A stretch of DNA of 23,102 nt. It comes from Actinobacteria bacterium UBA3086. Its GTDB lineage: Bacteria > Actinomycetota > Coriobacteriia > Anaerosomatales > UBA3086. The position numbers and the translations under genes were made by a program. The DNA is taken from the NCBI GenBank assembly GCA_002367305.1, contig DFBG01000105.1, positions 19,146-42,247 on the forward strand, in the 5' to 3' direction. Positions 8,064-15,743 of this stretch are shown in pieces (position 1 is the first letter of the stretch; each line of letters opens with the position of its first letter). The notes below the pieces were generated by a model, which saw only the letters and a list, made by a program, of their open reading frames with translations, made no database searches and was not told the origin of the DNA.

Positions 8064-8846
8064 ATGAGAACTGACCCTCGGACGGATGTCTCCGCCCTAT
8101 GGGCCCGGTATAAATCAGATGGGGACGAGGACGCTCGAGAGGGCCTCATTCTCAACTATTCGCCGTTGGTGAAGTACGTGGCTGGGCGCCTGTCAGCGAG
8201 TCTGCCTCAAACTGTCGACACCGCTGACCTCATCAGTTACGGGGTTTTCGGCCTCATTGATGCCATTGAGAAGTTCGATTTGGAGCGCGGATTCAAGTTT
8301 GAGACCTATGCGATCGCCCGTATCAAGGGTGCGATCATCGACGAGTTGCGAGCCATGGACTGGGTTCCTCGATCGGTTCGGTCGCGTGCACGTGAGATCG
8401 AGAACGCTTACATCAGTTTGGAGAACAAGCTCAAGCGGGTCCCCAAAGATGCTGAAGTGGCCGAAGAGATGGGTGTCACCGACAAGGAACTCGCCGCCCT
8501 TCTCACGAAACTCTCATACACCTCAGTCGTCTCCTTTGAGGAACTCTGGGTCGGTGGTGACCGTGACGAACACCAGAGCGCCATCGGGAGCATAGCCGAT
8601 GAGACCGCAGAAGATCCGGTCACCGTGTTCGAGAGCGAAGAGATCAAAGATATTCTGGCTGGCGCCATCGATCGACTTCCGGAACGTGAGAAGATTGTCA
8701 TCGCTCTCTACTACTACGAAGGTCTGACCCTGAAGGAGATTGGCCAGGTACTGGGCGTCACTGAATCACGTGTAAGCCAACTACACACAAAGGCAGTTCT
8801 CCGAATGCGAGCACGATTGCACGCGGCACAGGGCTTCGGAGCTTAA
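8064..8846 (+). CDS. whiG: FliA/WhiG-family RNA polymerase sigma factor
   Basis: A 260-residue group 3 sigma factor. Region 2 holds YSPLVKYVAGR, LISYGVFGLIDAIEKFD and FKFETYAIARIKGAIIDELR. DWVPRSVRSRAREIE marks the region 2/3 link. Region 3 follows, and region 4 carries LPEREKIVIALYYYEGL and the helix-turn-helix LKEIGQVLGVTESRVSQ. These match Streptomyces WhiG very closely (as recalled) and Bacillus SigD/FliA more loosely. AGGGG (8050-8054) is 9 nt before the ATG. No anti-sigma gene (flgM or rsiG) and no flagellar gene is in the window, so its regulon is unknown. WhiG controls sporulation in Streptomyces and FliA/SigD controls motility elsewhere; which applies here is open. Confidence 0.9.
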   Translation: MRTDPRTDVSALWARYKSDGDEDAREGLILNYSPLVKYVAGRLSASLPQTVDTADLISYGVFGLIDAIEKFDLERGFKFETYAIARIKGAIIDELRAMDWVPRSVRSRAREIENAYISLENKLKRVPKDAEVAEEMGVTDKELAALLTKLSYTSVVSFEELWVGGDRDEHQSAIGSIADETAEDPVTVFESEEIKDILAGAIDRLPEREKIVIALYYYEGLTLKEIGQVLGVTESRVSQLHTKAVLRMRARLHAAQGFGA

Positions 8847-8863
8847 CCACTAGGAGCGTGAAC

Positions 8864-9451
8864 ATGACGACACTATCCATTCTCGTTGTGGAAGACACTG
8901 ATCTACTGCGCAAGATATACACAGACCGCCTGAATCAGGATGGATTTGAGACAGTCGGCGCCGCAGACGGGCTTGAGGCGCTGGCGATTCTCCGCTCCCG
9001 TACGGTCGACTTGATCCTGCTCGACCTCATCATGCCTAAGATGAGCGGACTTGAGGTTCTGGACACGGTGAAAAAGGACCCCCGGACCAAAGACATCCCT
9101 GTGCTGATCCTCTCCAACTTGGGTCAAGAGGGAGATATCGAACGTGGATTGGCCAACGGCGCGGCAGACTACCTGATCAAGAATGAAGCGAAGCCTGCCG
9201 ACGTCTCTGAGAAGATTCGCATGGTTCTCGACCTCATGGGCCGGCGCATGGAAGACACCGCTGCGCTCATGATCGGAATCAGGGATCGCGAAGCCGATGC
9301 TGATCGCCTCATCGATGCTCGTGGTCTCAGACGTCGCTTCTGGTGTCCTGCATGTGAAGTGGAGTTGAACCTTGAGCTTCTACCCAAATCCGATAAGCCC
9401 GGATGGTACGACGCCCACCTCATGTGCCCTGTGTGTCAGAAGGAGTTCTAG
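8864..9451 (+). CDS. Response regulator receiver domain with C-terminal CxxC..CxxC zinc ribbon
   Basis: 195 residues. The receiver domain (1 to about 123) has the acid pair Glu10/Asp11, phosphoacceptor Asp54 in LILLDLIMPKMSG, Ser84 in VLILSN, Tyr103 and Lys106, so it should be phosphorylated. A helical linker (about 124-157) leads to FWCPAC (Cys161, Cys164) and LMCPVC (Cys188, Cys191), a probable zinc ribbon. No DNA-binding effector domain is visible. ATG 8864 was chosen because AGGAG (8852-8856) is 7 nt upstream; GTG 8858 is only 1 nt from it. It starts 17 nt after the sigma gene and is followed by a terminator. No histidine kinase is nearby. A role in controlling the sigma factor is inference from adjacency. 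Confidence 0.88.
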   Translation: MTTLSILVVEDTDLLRKIYTDRLNQDGFETVGAADGLEALAILRSRTVDLILLDLIMPKMSGLEVLDTVKKDPRTKDIPVLILSNLGQEGDIERGLANGAADYLIKNEAKPADVSEKIRMVLDLMGRRMEDTAALMIGIRDREADADRLIDARGLRRRFWCPACEVELNLELLPKSDKPGWYDAHLMCPVCQKEF

Positions 9452-9475
9452 GCTCTTCCCTGCATGGATAAATCG

Positions 9476-9506
9476 CGCCCGAACGCACACGCGTCCGGGC
9501 GTTTCT
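9476..9506 (+). terminator. Intrinsic terminator after the response regulator
   Basis: CGCCCG-A-ACGC (9476-9486) pairs with GCGT-C-CGGGCG (9491-9501) across an ACAC loop with one A/C mismatch, followed by TTTCT (9502-9506). It sits 24 nt after the stop and ends the long rnhB-to-response-regulator unit before rpsB. Confidence 0.8.
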
Positions 9507-9530
9507 ATGTCTTCAACATTGTGCTACACT
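9502..9530 (+). promoter_or_regulatory. Candidate extended -10 promoter for rpsB-tsf
   Basis: TGCTACACT (9522-9530) is an extended -10 (TG, one base, TACACT). A poor -35, TTTCTA (9502-9507), is 17 bp upstream and overlaps the terminator tail. It predicts a 5' leader of about 118 nt before rpsB. Identification is from consensus only. Confidence 0.5.
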
Positions 9531-9546
9531 TTCTCGGCTCCAAATA

Positions 9547-9577
9547 AGCACGCTCCGTGGACTGTTCGACGGGTGCT
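9547..9577 (+). promoter_or_regulatory. Structured hairpin in the rpsB leader
   Basis: AGCAC (9547-9551) pairs with GTGCT (9573-9577). After a 3-nt bulge (9552-9554), CCGT (9555-9558) pairs with ACGG (9569-9572), then a G/G mismatch (9559 with 9568), GA/TC pairs and a CTGT loop (9562-9565). It lies about 75 nt upstream of the rpsB start, between the promoter and the gene. Leaders of rpsB bind S2 for feedback control in some bacteria; whether this one does is inference. Confidence 0.4.
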
Positions 9578-9654
9578 CAATCTCCTCTGAGGGATCGGGT
9601 CGTCGGACAGGATGAACCGGGGCGGAAGAAGAAACCCAAACAGGAGGTAGTACC

Positions 9655-10491
9655 ATGGCAACAGTATCGATGAAGAATTTGCTGGAGGCGGGCGTCCACT
9701 TCGGACATCAAACTCGTCGTTGGAACCCGAAGATGAAGCCCTACATCTTCACCGAGCGCAACGGGATCTACATTCTTGATCTCCAGCGCACCCTGCGTGA
9801 GCTCGACGAGTCCTACAAGTTCAGCCGTGAGGTCGCTGCTCGCGGACGCCAGATTCTCTTTGTAGGAACCAAGAAGCAGGCTCAGGAGCCCATCGCAACC
9901 GAGGCCAGACGTGCCGGTCAGCCCTTCGTGACACAGCGTTGGCTTGGCGGAATGCTCACCAACTTTGTGACCATGCGTAAGCGTGTCGATCGCCTCGTGG
10001 AACTCGAGACGATGGAAGAAGACGGCCGCATGGCCCTGCTTCCCAAGAAAGAGCAGCTGCTTCTCAAGAAGGAGTGGACCAAGCTCGATCGCAACCTTTC
10101 CGGTATCCGCGACATGACATCGCTGCCGGCCGCAATGTTCGTAGTAGACACCAAGAAGGAAGCAATCGCAGTCGCCGAGGCTCGTCGTCTGCACATTCCG
10201 ATCATCGGCCTGGTTGACACCAACGCCGACCCCGATGAGGTCGACTACGTGATCCCGGGTAACGACGACGCCATTCGCGCAGTCGCGCTCATGTGCCGTG
10301 TCATTGGTGACGCAGCGATCGAAGGTCGTACGGCACTCGAGGGACCCAAGGTTGTCGAGGCTCCTGCAGAGGAGCCGGTGGCAGTGGCGGCTGAAGCTCC
10401 CGCTGAGGCACCTGCCGAAGTTGCCGCAGAGCCAGTCGCCGCACCGGATACCGAGGCTGTCGCCTCGCCCGAGGCTCCGGCCGCAGAGTAG
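9655..10491 (+). CDS. rpsB: Ribosomal protein uS2
   Basis: 278 residues. The core (1 to about 228) is textbook uS2: LEAGVHFGHQTRRWNPKMKPYI, GRQILFVGTKKQA, RWLGGMLTNF, DRNLSGIRDM and PIIGLVDTNADPDEVDYVIPGNDDA. A very good AGGAGGT (9642-9648) lies 6 nt before the ATG, as expected for a highly expressed gene. Residues 229-278 are an Ala/Pro/Glu/Val-rich tail that is not part of the globular fold. It is transcribed from its own likely promoter and paired with tsf, as in most bacteria. Confidence 0.98.
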   Translation: MATVSMKNLLEAGVHFGHQTRRWNPKMKPYIFTERNGIYILDLQRTLRELDESYKFSREVAARGRQILFVGTKKQAQEPIATEARRAGQPFVTQRWLGGMLTNFVTMRKRVDRLVELETMEEDGRMALLPKKEQLLLKKEWTKLDRNLSGIRDMTSLPAAMFVVDTKKEAIAVAEARRLHIPIIGLVDTNADPDEVDYVIPGNDDAIRAVALMCRVIGDAAIEGRTALEGPKVVEAPAEEPVAVAAEAPAEAPAEVAAEPVAAPDTEAVASPEAPAAE

Positions 10492-10559
10492 ACACGACCG
10501 CCGTCCTATCGGACGGACTTGGAATACACGACATCCACGAGAATCCGGGAGGCATACCC

Positions 10560-11459
10560 ATGGAAATCACTGCAAAGATGGTTAAAGAACTCCGCGAGTG
10601 CACCGGCGCCGGCATGATGGACTGCAAGAAGGCTCTCACAGAGTCCGACGGTAATCTCGATTCTGCCGTCGATCTTCTTCGCACCAAGGGCCTCGCAGCC
10701 TTGGCCAAGAAGGCTGGACGCGCGACCAATGAGGGAATCATCGGCAGCCACGTCAGTGCCGACGGTGCCGTAGGCGTACTTGTCGAGGTCAACTGTGAGA
10801 CCGACTTCGTCGCTCGCAACGATGACTTCCAGGCGTTCGTCGCCTCGATCGCATCTCATATCTCCGCCGCTGCACCCGCTGATACGGCTACTCTCATGAG
10901 CCAGCCGTTCGAGGGTCGCGCGGATCTCACCGTCGAGCAGGTTCTAGGCGAGGCTGTCAGCAAGCTGGGCGAGAACATGTCGATCTCGCGTTTCGAGCGC
11001 ATGGAACTCTCTTCCGATGCCGGCCTGGTCAGCACCTATGTACATGGGGTTGGCAACATCGCCGTCATCGTTGAGATCTCCGCAGCGAGCTCCGATATCG
11101 CTACATCGGATACGTTGAAGGTCTTCGCCAAGGATGTGTCCATGCAGATCGCCGCAACCGCACCGGTGGCCGCGAATCGCGAGGAAGTGCCTTCCGATAT
11201 CGTCGAGCACGAGTTGAGCATCTATAAGGCTCAGGCAGCCGAGAGTGGCAAGCCCGAGCAGATTCAGGTGAAGATCGCCGAAGGTCGTCTCAACAAGTTC
11301 TTCAAGGAAGTCACGCTTCTCGAGCAGGACTTCGTCAAGGACACGGACATGTCGGTCAAGCAGTACATGGCCAAGGCATCCAAAGAGGCGGGTGGCGAGA
11401 TCGCCATCGTACGCTTTGCACGCCTTGTTCTCGGCGAAACGGCCAAGGCCGCGGAGTAG
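10560..11459 (+). CDS. tsf: Elongation factor Ts
   Basis: 299 residues. EF-Ts exchanges GDP for GTP on EF-Tu. The N-terminal UBA-like domain (1 to about 55) begins KELRECTGAGMMDCKKALTE. The core starts with EVNCETDFVARNDDFQAF, whose TDFVARN stretch is the EF-Tu contact motif. The C-terminal module contains LLEQDFVKD. GGGAGG lies a few bases upstream of the ATG. The 68-bp gap from rpsB holds no obvious terminator, so it is probably co-transcribed with rpsB. Confidence 0.98.
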   Translation: MEITAKMVKELRECTGAGMMDCKKALTESDGNLDSAVDLLRTKGLAALAKKAGRATNEGIIGSHVSADGAVGVLVEVNCETDFVARNDDFQAFVASIASHISAAAPADTATLMSQPFEGRADLTVEQVLGEAVSKLGENMSISRFERMELSSDAGLVSTYVHGVGNIAVIVEISAASSDIATSDTLKVFAKDVSMQIAATAPVAANREEVPSDIVEHELSIYKAQAAESGKPEQIQVKIAEGRLNKFFKEVTLLEQDFVKDTDMSVKQYMAKASKEAGGEIAIVRFARLVLGETAKAAE

Positions 11460-11489
11460 AACAACTCCACGTACGTAACAAACTCATTA

Positions 11490-11524
11490 CACACGAGTCG
11501 GCACGCGCAGTGCCGGCTCGTGTG
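11490..11524 (+). terminator. 15-bp hairpin after tsf, candidate terminator
   Basis: CACACGAGTCGGCAC (11490-11504) pairs with GTGCCGGCTCGTGTG (11510-11524) with one T-G wobble and a 5-nt GCGCA loop, 30 nt beyond the tsf stop. CTGTATCCT follows instead of a clear U-run, so termination is likely partial or needs a factor. No convincing promoter was seen between it and pyrH. Confidence 0.6.
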
Positions 11525-11591
11525 CTGTATCCTGAGCAGGATGTGATGCACGGGCATCCCATCACCGAACAGACACAGAGAGGGGAGCTTC

Positions 11592-12317
11592 GTGGCTGAT
11601 TTTCGCTTCAAGCGCGTACTGCTGAAACTTTCCGGCGAGGCACTCATGGGCGAGGCCGGCTACGGCATTGACCCCGAGGTGCTCGAGTCGCTCGCTCGTC
11701 AAATTCGACCGGTCACTGAGGCTGGAGTCGAAGTTGCCATCGTGGTCGGTGGCGGCAACATCTTCAGAGGAATGGCTGCCTCTGCCGCAGGCATGGATCG
11801 GGCGCAGGGTGACTATATCGGTATGCTCGCCACGGTCATGAACTCCCTCGCGCTACAAGACGTGCTCGAGAAGAACGGCATCTACACCAGAGTAATGTCG
11901 GCAATTGAGATGAAAGCGGTCGCAGAGGCCTACATTCGTCGCCGTGCGATCCGCCATCTGGAGAAGGGTCGAGTCGTGATATTTGCGGCTGGCACCGGCA
12001 ATCCCTACTTCACCACAGACACCACTGCCGCCCTGCGTGCACTTGAGATCGGTGCAGAATGCATTATGAAGGCTACCAAGGTCGACGGGGTCTACGATTC
12101 TGATCCCATGAGGAATCCCGACGCGATCAAGTTCGATGAACTCGAATACATCGAGGTCCTCAACAGGGGTCTACAGGTCATGGACAGCACCGCCATCTCG
12201 CTGTCCATGGACAACAACCTGCCGATAATCGTTTTCAACATGGAGACAGAAGGCAACATAGAACGTGCGCTCATGGGCGAATCCGTGGGCACCATTGTGA
12301 GAGGAGCTGCACGATGA
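11592..12317 (+). CDS. pyrH: UMP kinase
   Basis: 241 residues, family length. It phosphorylates UMP to UDP as a hexamer; bacterial enzymes are regulated by GTP and UTP. Motifs: RVLLKLSGEALMG (phosphate-binding loop), EVAIVVGGGNIFRG, DYIGMLATVMNSLALQD, and TGNPYFTTDTTAALRA with KATKVDGVYDSDP. The start is GTG 11592 with GGGGAG at 11582-11587. The stop overlaps frr by 4 nt (ATGA), the usual pyrH-frr coupling. Confidence 0.97.
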   Translation: MADFRFKRVLLKLSGEALMGEAGYGIDPEVLESLARQIRPVTEAGVEVAIVVGGGNIFRGMAASAAGMDRAQGDYIGMLATVMNSLALQDVLEKNGIYTRVMSAIEMKAVAEAYIRRRAIRHLEKGRVVIFAAGTGNPYFTTDTTAALRALEIGAECIMKATKVDGVYDSDPMRNPDAIKFDELEYIEVLNRGLQVMDSTAISLSMDNNLPIIVFNMETEGNIERALMGESVGTIVRGAAR

Positions 12318-12871
12318 TCAAGGACATCATCAAGACCGCTGATGAGCGCATGGCCAAGACCGTACAAGCGCTGCAGCATGAGTTCACGACCGTCCGAACC
12401 GGTCGGGCGTCAGGCTCGATCCTTGAGAAGATCATGGTGGAGTACTATGGCGTACCCTCCCCGTTGTTGCAGATCGCATCGGTCTCCGCGCCTGAGCCCC
12501 AGCTGCTGGTGGTAACGCCCTATGATCGAACCGCAATCAATGCCATCGAAAAGGCGATACAGGCATCCGACCTCGGCCTCAATCCGGCCAACGACGGTAC
12601 CGTCATCAGGCTGCCGTTCCCACCGCTCACGGAGGAACGTCGTCGTGATCTGGTCAAACTCTGCAAGCAGTACGCAGAAGAGGCTCGCGTCGGAGCCCGC
12701 AACGTGCGCCGAGAGGCCAACGAGAAGCTCAAGACGTCTGAGAAGGAACATGAGATCAGCCAGGATGATCTGCGCCGGGCAGAAGCCGAGGTCCAGAAAC
12801 TCACTGATGCACATATCAAGGAGATAGACGCGGCGCTCGGTCGCAAAGAAGAAGAGATCATGGAGGTCTAG
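12314..12871 (+). CDS. frr: Ribosome recycling factor
   Basis: 185 residues, exactly the normal length. RRF splits post-termination ribosomes together with EF-G. Typical segments are ELQHEF-type KTVQALQHEFTTVRTGRAS, VEYYGVPSPLLQIASVS, PQLLVVTPYD, and PFPPLTEERRRDLVK, followed by the long basic/acidic helix ending in ELRRAEAEVQKLTD-like sequence. It starts inside the pyrH stop. Nothing odd. Confidence 0.98.
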   Translation: MIKDIIKTADERMAKTVQALQHEFTTVRTGRASGSILEKIMVEYYGVPSPLLQIASVSAPEPQLLVVTPYDRTAINAIEKAIQASDLGLNPANDGTVIRLPFPPLTEERRRDLVKLCKQYAEEARVGARNVRREANEKLKTSEKEHEISQDDLRRAEAEVQKLTDAHIKEIDAALGRKEEEIMEV

Positions 12872-12874
12872 GGC

Positions 12875-13651
12875 GTGTCGCCCGAACCCAACTCTATGCG
12901 CGCGTTCTTCGCCGAAAAAGACGGCGGGGATCAGTTGACGCGTCTCGATGTTGAGACCGTTCCGCGTCACGTTGCCATCATCATGGATGGCAACGGCCGC
13001 TGGGCCTCAAAACGTGGTCTTCCTCGGATCGCTGGTCATCGAGCGGGCGCTAAGGCAATTCGCGAAACGATAGCGGCATCCATCGAGTTGGGCGTAGAAG
13101 TCCTCACCATCTATTCCTTCAGCTCCGAGAACTGGAACCGCTCGAGCGACGAGGTTTCGGGTCTTATGACCCTCTTCGTAGAAGTGCTCAACAAGGAACT
13201 GAAGAATCTGCAGAAGATGAATGTACGCGTCCAAGTGGCTGGCAGACTCGATGGTCTGCCCGATGCGACGGCCGACGCTTTTGAGAACTGTGTACGGAGG
13301 ACCGCCGAGAATACGGCTTTGACCTTGGTCGTCGCGCTGAACTACGGAGGGCGCCAAGAGATCGTGGACGCCGTTCGCGCGTTGGTGAAAGACGTCGGCG
13401 ACGGACACCTTAGCCCCGAGATGATCGACGAGACCACCATTGCCGCCCATCTCTATACTGCAGGTCTCCCTGATCCGGATCTGGTGATCCGCACCAGTGG
13501 AGAGATCAGGATCTCGAACTTCCTGCTGTGGCAGATCGCATACTCTGAGATTGTCGTCATCGATACTTTGTGGCCCGATTTCGACAGAGTCTCCTTGCTC
13601 GAGGCGATCCTGGAGTTCCAGACACGCAATCGCCGATTCGGAGGTAGATGA
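12875..13651 (+). CDS. uppS: Isoprenyl transferase (undecaprenyl diphosphate synthase)
   Basis: 258 residues. The enzyme condenses isopentenyl diphosphate onto farnesyl diphosphate to make the C55 lipid carrier for peptidoglycan. The active-site HVAIIMDGNGRWA contains catalytic Asp38; also seen are GHRAGAKAIRE, TIYSFSSENWNRS, ALNYGGRQEIVDA and DLVIRTSGEIRISNFLLWQ. The start is GTG 12875, with GGAGGT (12862-12867) 7 nt upstream inside the frr end. A 30-residue N-terminal extension precedes the core; ATG 12896 is a less supported alternative. It overlaps cdsA by 4 nt, linking two membrane-lipid genes. Confidence 0.96.
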   Translation: MSPEPNSMRAFFAEKDGGDQLTRLDVETVPRHVAIIMDGNGRWASKRGLPRIAGHRAGAKAIRETIAASIELGVEVLTIYSFSSENWNRSSDEVSGLMTLFVEVLNKELKNLQKMNVRVQVAGRLDGLPDATADAFENCVRRTAENTALTLVVALNYGGRQEIVDAVRALVKDVGDGHLSPEMIDETTIAAHLYTAGLPDPDLVIRTSGEIRISNFLLWQIAYSEIVVIDTLWPDFDRVSLLEAILEFQTRNRRFGGR

Positions 13652-14502
13652 CACGCATGGCTCGTGAGATCCGCAAACCATCTGGGCTTTCATCACTTGG
13701 AGGTCGACTGGGCACTGCTGCCGTATATGGTGCAGTCATGCTCGGCGTTATCGTCTTCGGCAACTCCCTTGGTCTAGCAGTAGCACTCTCCATCGCAGCA
13801 GTCCTGGCTGTGATCGAGTTCTACGCCATCACTCGACGCGAACATAGACTGCCCAATGAAGTGTTCGGAGTGGTCGCCGTCGCGTGTATGCCGGTCGCGA
13901 CCGCTCTCTGGGGTCAGCTGGGTCTCGGTACGGTTCTTGCCATCCTGGTCGTCATCTCACTGGTGTGGCATGTCGTATTCGCTCAGGTTCGCGCATCTGA
14001 TACAGCGGTGACTGTGTTCGGTGCGATATATACGGGGTACGCCTTGTCACATCTGGTGCTCATCCGAGCACTCGATTCGGGCACGGAGCTCGCCTTGGCC
14101 GTCGTCATCAGCGTATGGGCGAACGACGTGTTCGCCTACCTGATCGGTTCCACCGTTGGCCGTCACAAAATGTCGCCCAAGATCTCTCCCAACAAATCCT
14201 GGGAGGGGTTCGCATCAGGAACGCTCTTCACCATCGCGACTTGGGGCGCCGTGTACGGCATCGTCGGAGCCGCGGGCGGAGAGCCTGCTCTCTCGCTGGG
14301 CTGGCATCTGATCTTGGGACTCGCTGTAGCGTTATCAGCTGTTGTGGGCGATCTGGCAGAATCCAGACTCAAACGTGAAGCGGGCGTCAAGGATTCAGGG
14401 ACCCTGCTTCCGGGACATGGCGGTTTCCTGGATCGGTTCGACAGTCTCATCCTCGTATCGATCGTTGCGTTCTACCTGTTGGAGTGGGGCTCGAAGCTGT
14501 GA
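13648..14502 (+). CDS. cdsA: Phosphatidate cytidylyltransferase
   Basis: 284 residues with about eight hydrophobic segments, an integral membrane enzyme that makes CDP-diacylglycerol from phosphatidic acid and CTP. The C-terminal family signature is complete: SRLKREAGVKDSG and LLPGHGGFLDRFDSL with the metal-binding aspartates. MSPKISPNKSWEGFASG is the other conserved block. The ATG overlaps the uppS stop; the AGGAGG-like site (13640-13645) is only 2 nt from it, so ATG 13657 remains possible. The end overlaps dxr through GTGA (14499-14502). Confidence 0.95.
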   Translation: MTRMAREIRKPSGLSSLGGRLGTAAVYGAVMLGVIVFGNSLGLAVALSIAAVLAVIEFYAITRREHRLPNEVFGVVAVACMPVATALWGQLGLGTVLAILVVISLVWHVVFAQVRASDTAVTVFGAIYTGYALSHLVLIRALDSGTELALAVVISVWANDVFAYLIGSTVGRHKMSPKISPNKSWEGFASGTLFTIATWGAVYGIVGAAGGEPALSLGWHLILGLAVALSAVVGDLAESRLKREAGVKDSGTLLPGHGGFLDRFDSLILVSIVAFYLLEWGSKL

Positions 14503-15677
14503 GTTCCCCCCACGCAACTCCAACACCGGAACATCCGATCCGAGTCGTGATCCTTGGATCCACCGGATCGATAGGCCGGCAGGCGCTGGACGTCGCGGCC
14601 AAGAACCCTGATCTCATTCAAGTGGTCGGCCTGAGCGCCCACGGAAGCGTGGATCTTCTTGCCGAGCAAGCATCCCGTTTCGGTGTGCGACACCTCGCCA
14701 TGAGCAGACCGGACGCCGCACGGACTCTCTCGCAGAGACTTCCGGACGCACACGTTGGTGCCGGCCCTGATGCAGTTGAAGCTCTCACGGTGCTCGATGA
14801 CGTCGACATCGTCCTCAATGCACTCGTCGGCGCGGCCGGACTCAAGGCAACCATGTCCACGCTCGCTCATGGACGACGACTTGCACTTGCCAACAAGGAA
14901 TCGCTCGTTGTGGGTGGCGAGCTCGTCATGGCGATCGCAGCACCGGGAATGATTATCCCGGTGGACAGCGAGCATTCCGCCATCCATCAGTGCTTACTCG
15001 GAGAGGACCCCCGCGACGCTTCACGTATCTGGCTCACCGCATCGGGAGGTCCGTTCCGCGGACGTACGCGCGATGAGTTGGCGACCGTCACCGCTGCGGA
15101 TGCTCTGAAACATCCCAACTGGGTCATGGGTCCTAAGATCACCATCGACTCCGCAACACTCATGAACAAGGGGCTCGAAACCATCGAAGCCCATCATCTG
15201 TTCGATATGGAGTACGACCAAATCCGCATCGTGGTTCACCCACAGTCGTGCATTCACTCCATGGTCGAGTTCAGCGATGGCTCGGTCATAGCGCATCTCG
15301 GTGCGACTGACATGCGTATTCCGATCCAGTACGCGCTGAGCGAACCGCGCCGATGGGGAGCACCTATCGAACCGGTTGATTTCACGAAACTTGCCCGGTT
15401 GGATTTTGAGGATCCCGACATTGAGACTTTCCGTTGCCTCCAGCTCGCACTCGATGCGGGCCGGGCCGGTGGCACCGCGCCCGCTGCGATGAATGCAGCC
15501 AACGAGGTCGCCGTTGCGGCGTTCCTAGAGGACAGGATCGGCTTCACGGACATCGACCGTATCGTGGCTACAGTCCTCGATGGTCACGACGGAGCGACGC
15601 TGGAATCGATAGCGCAGGTCGAAGAAGTCGATACTCGCGCGCGAGACGCGGCCCACACGATAATCAAGGAACTGTAG
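14499..15677 (+). CDS. dxr: 1-deoxy-D-xylulose 5-phosphate reductoisomerase
   Basis: 392 residues from GTG 14499. It converts DXP to MEP with NADPH, the committed step of the MEP isoprenoid pathway, and is the target of fosmidomycin. Seen are the NADPH site VILGSTGSIGRQALD, LANKESLVVGGEL, the metal site PVDSEHSAIHQCL (Asp and Glu), SGGPFRG, HPNWVMGPKITIDSATLMNK and HPQSCIHSMVEF. The frame stays open to GTG 14484 inside cdsA, but GTG 14499 overlaps the cdsA stop, as at the other junctions here. It supplies precursors for uppS next door; ispG downstream is a later step of the same pathway. Confidence 0.96.
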   Translation: MSSPHATPTPEHPIRVVILGSTGSIGRQALDVAAKNPDLIQVVGLSAHGSVDLLAEQASRFGVRHLAMSRPDAARTLSQRLPDAHVGAGPDAVEALTVLDDVDIVLNALVGAAGLKATMSTLAHGRRLALANKESLVVGGELVMAIAAPGMIIPVDSEHSAIHQCLLGEDPRDASRIWLTASGGPFRGRTRDELATVTAADALKHPNWVMGPKITIDSATLMNKGLETIEAHHLFDMEYDQIRIVVHPQSCIHSMVEFSDGSVIAHLGATDMRIPIQYALSEPRRWGAPIEPVDFTKLARLDFEDPDIETFRCLQLALDAGRAGGTAPAAMNAANEVAVAAFLEDRIGFTDIDRIVATVLDGHDGATLESIAQVEEVDTRARDAAHTIIKEL

Positions 15678-15743
15678 TTACGATGACGCACTGGCACGCG
15701 GTTCGCACGTTGAGCCACGTCCCCCGATGAGGAAACGAGAACA

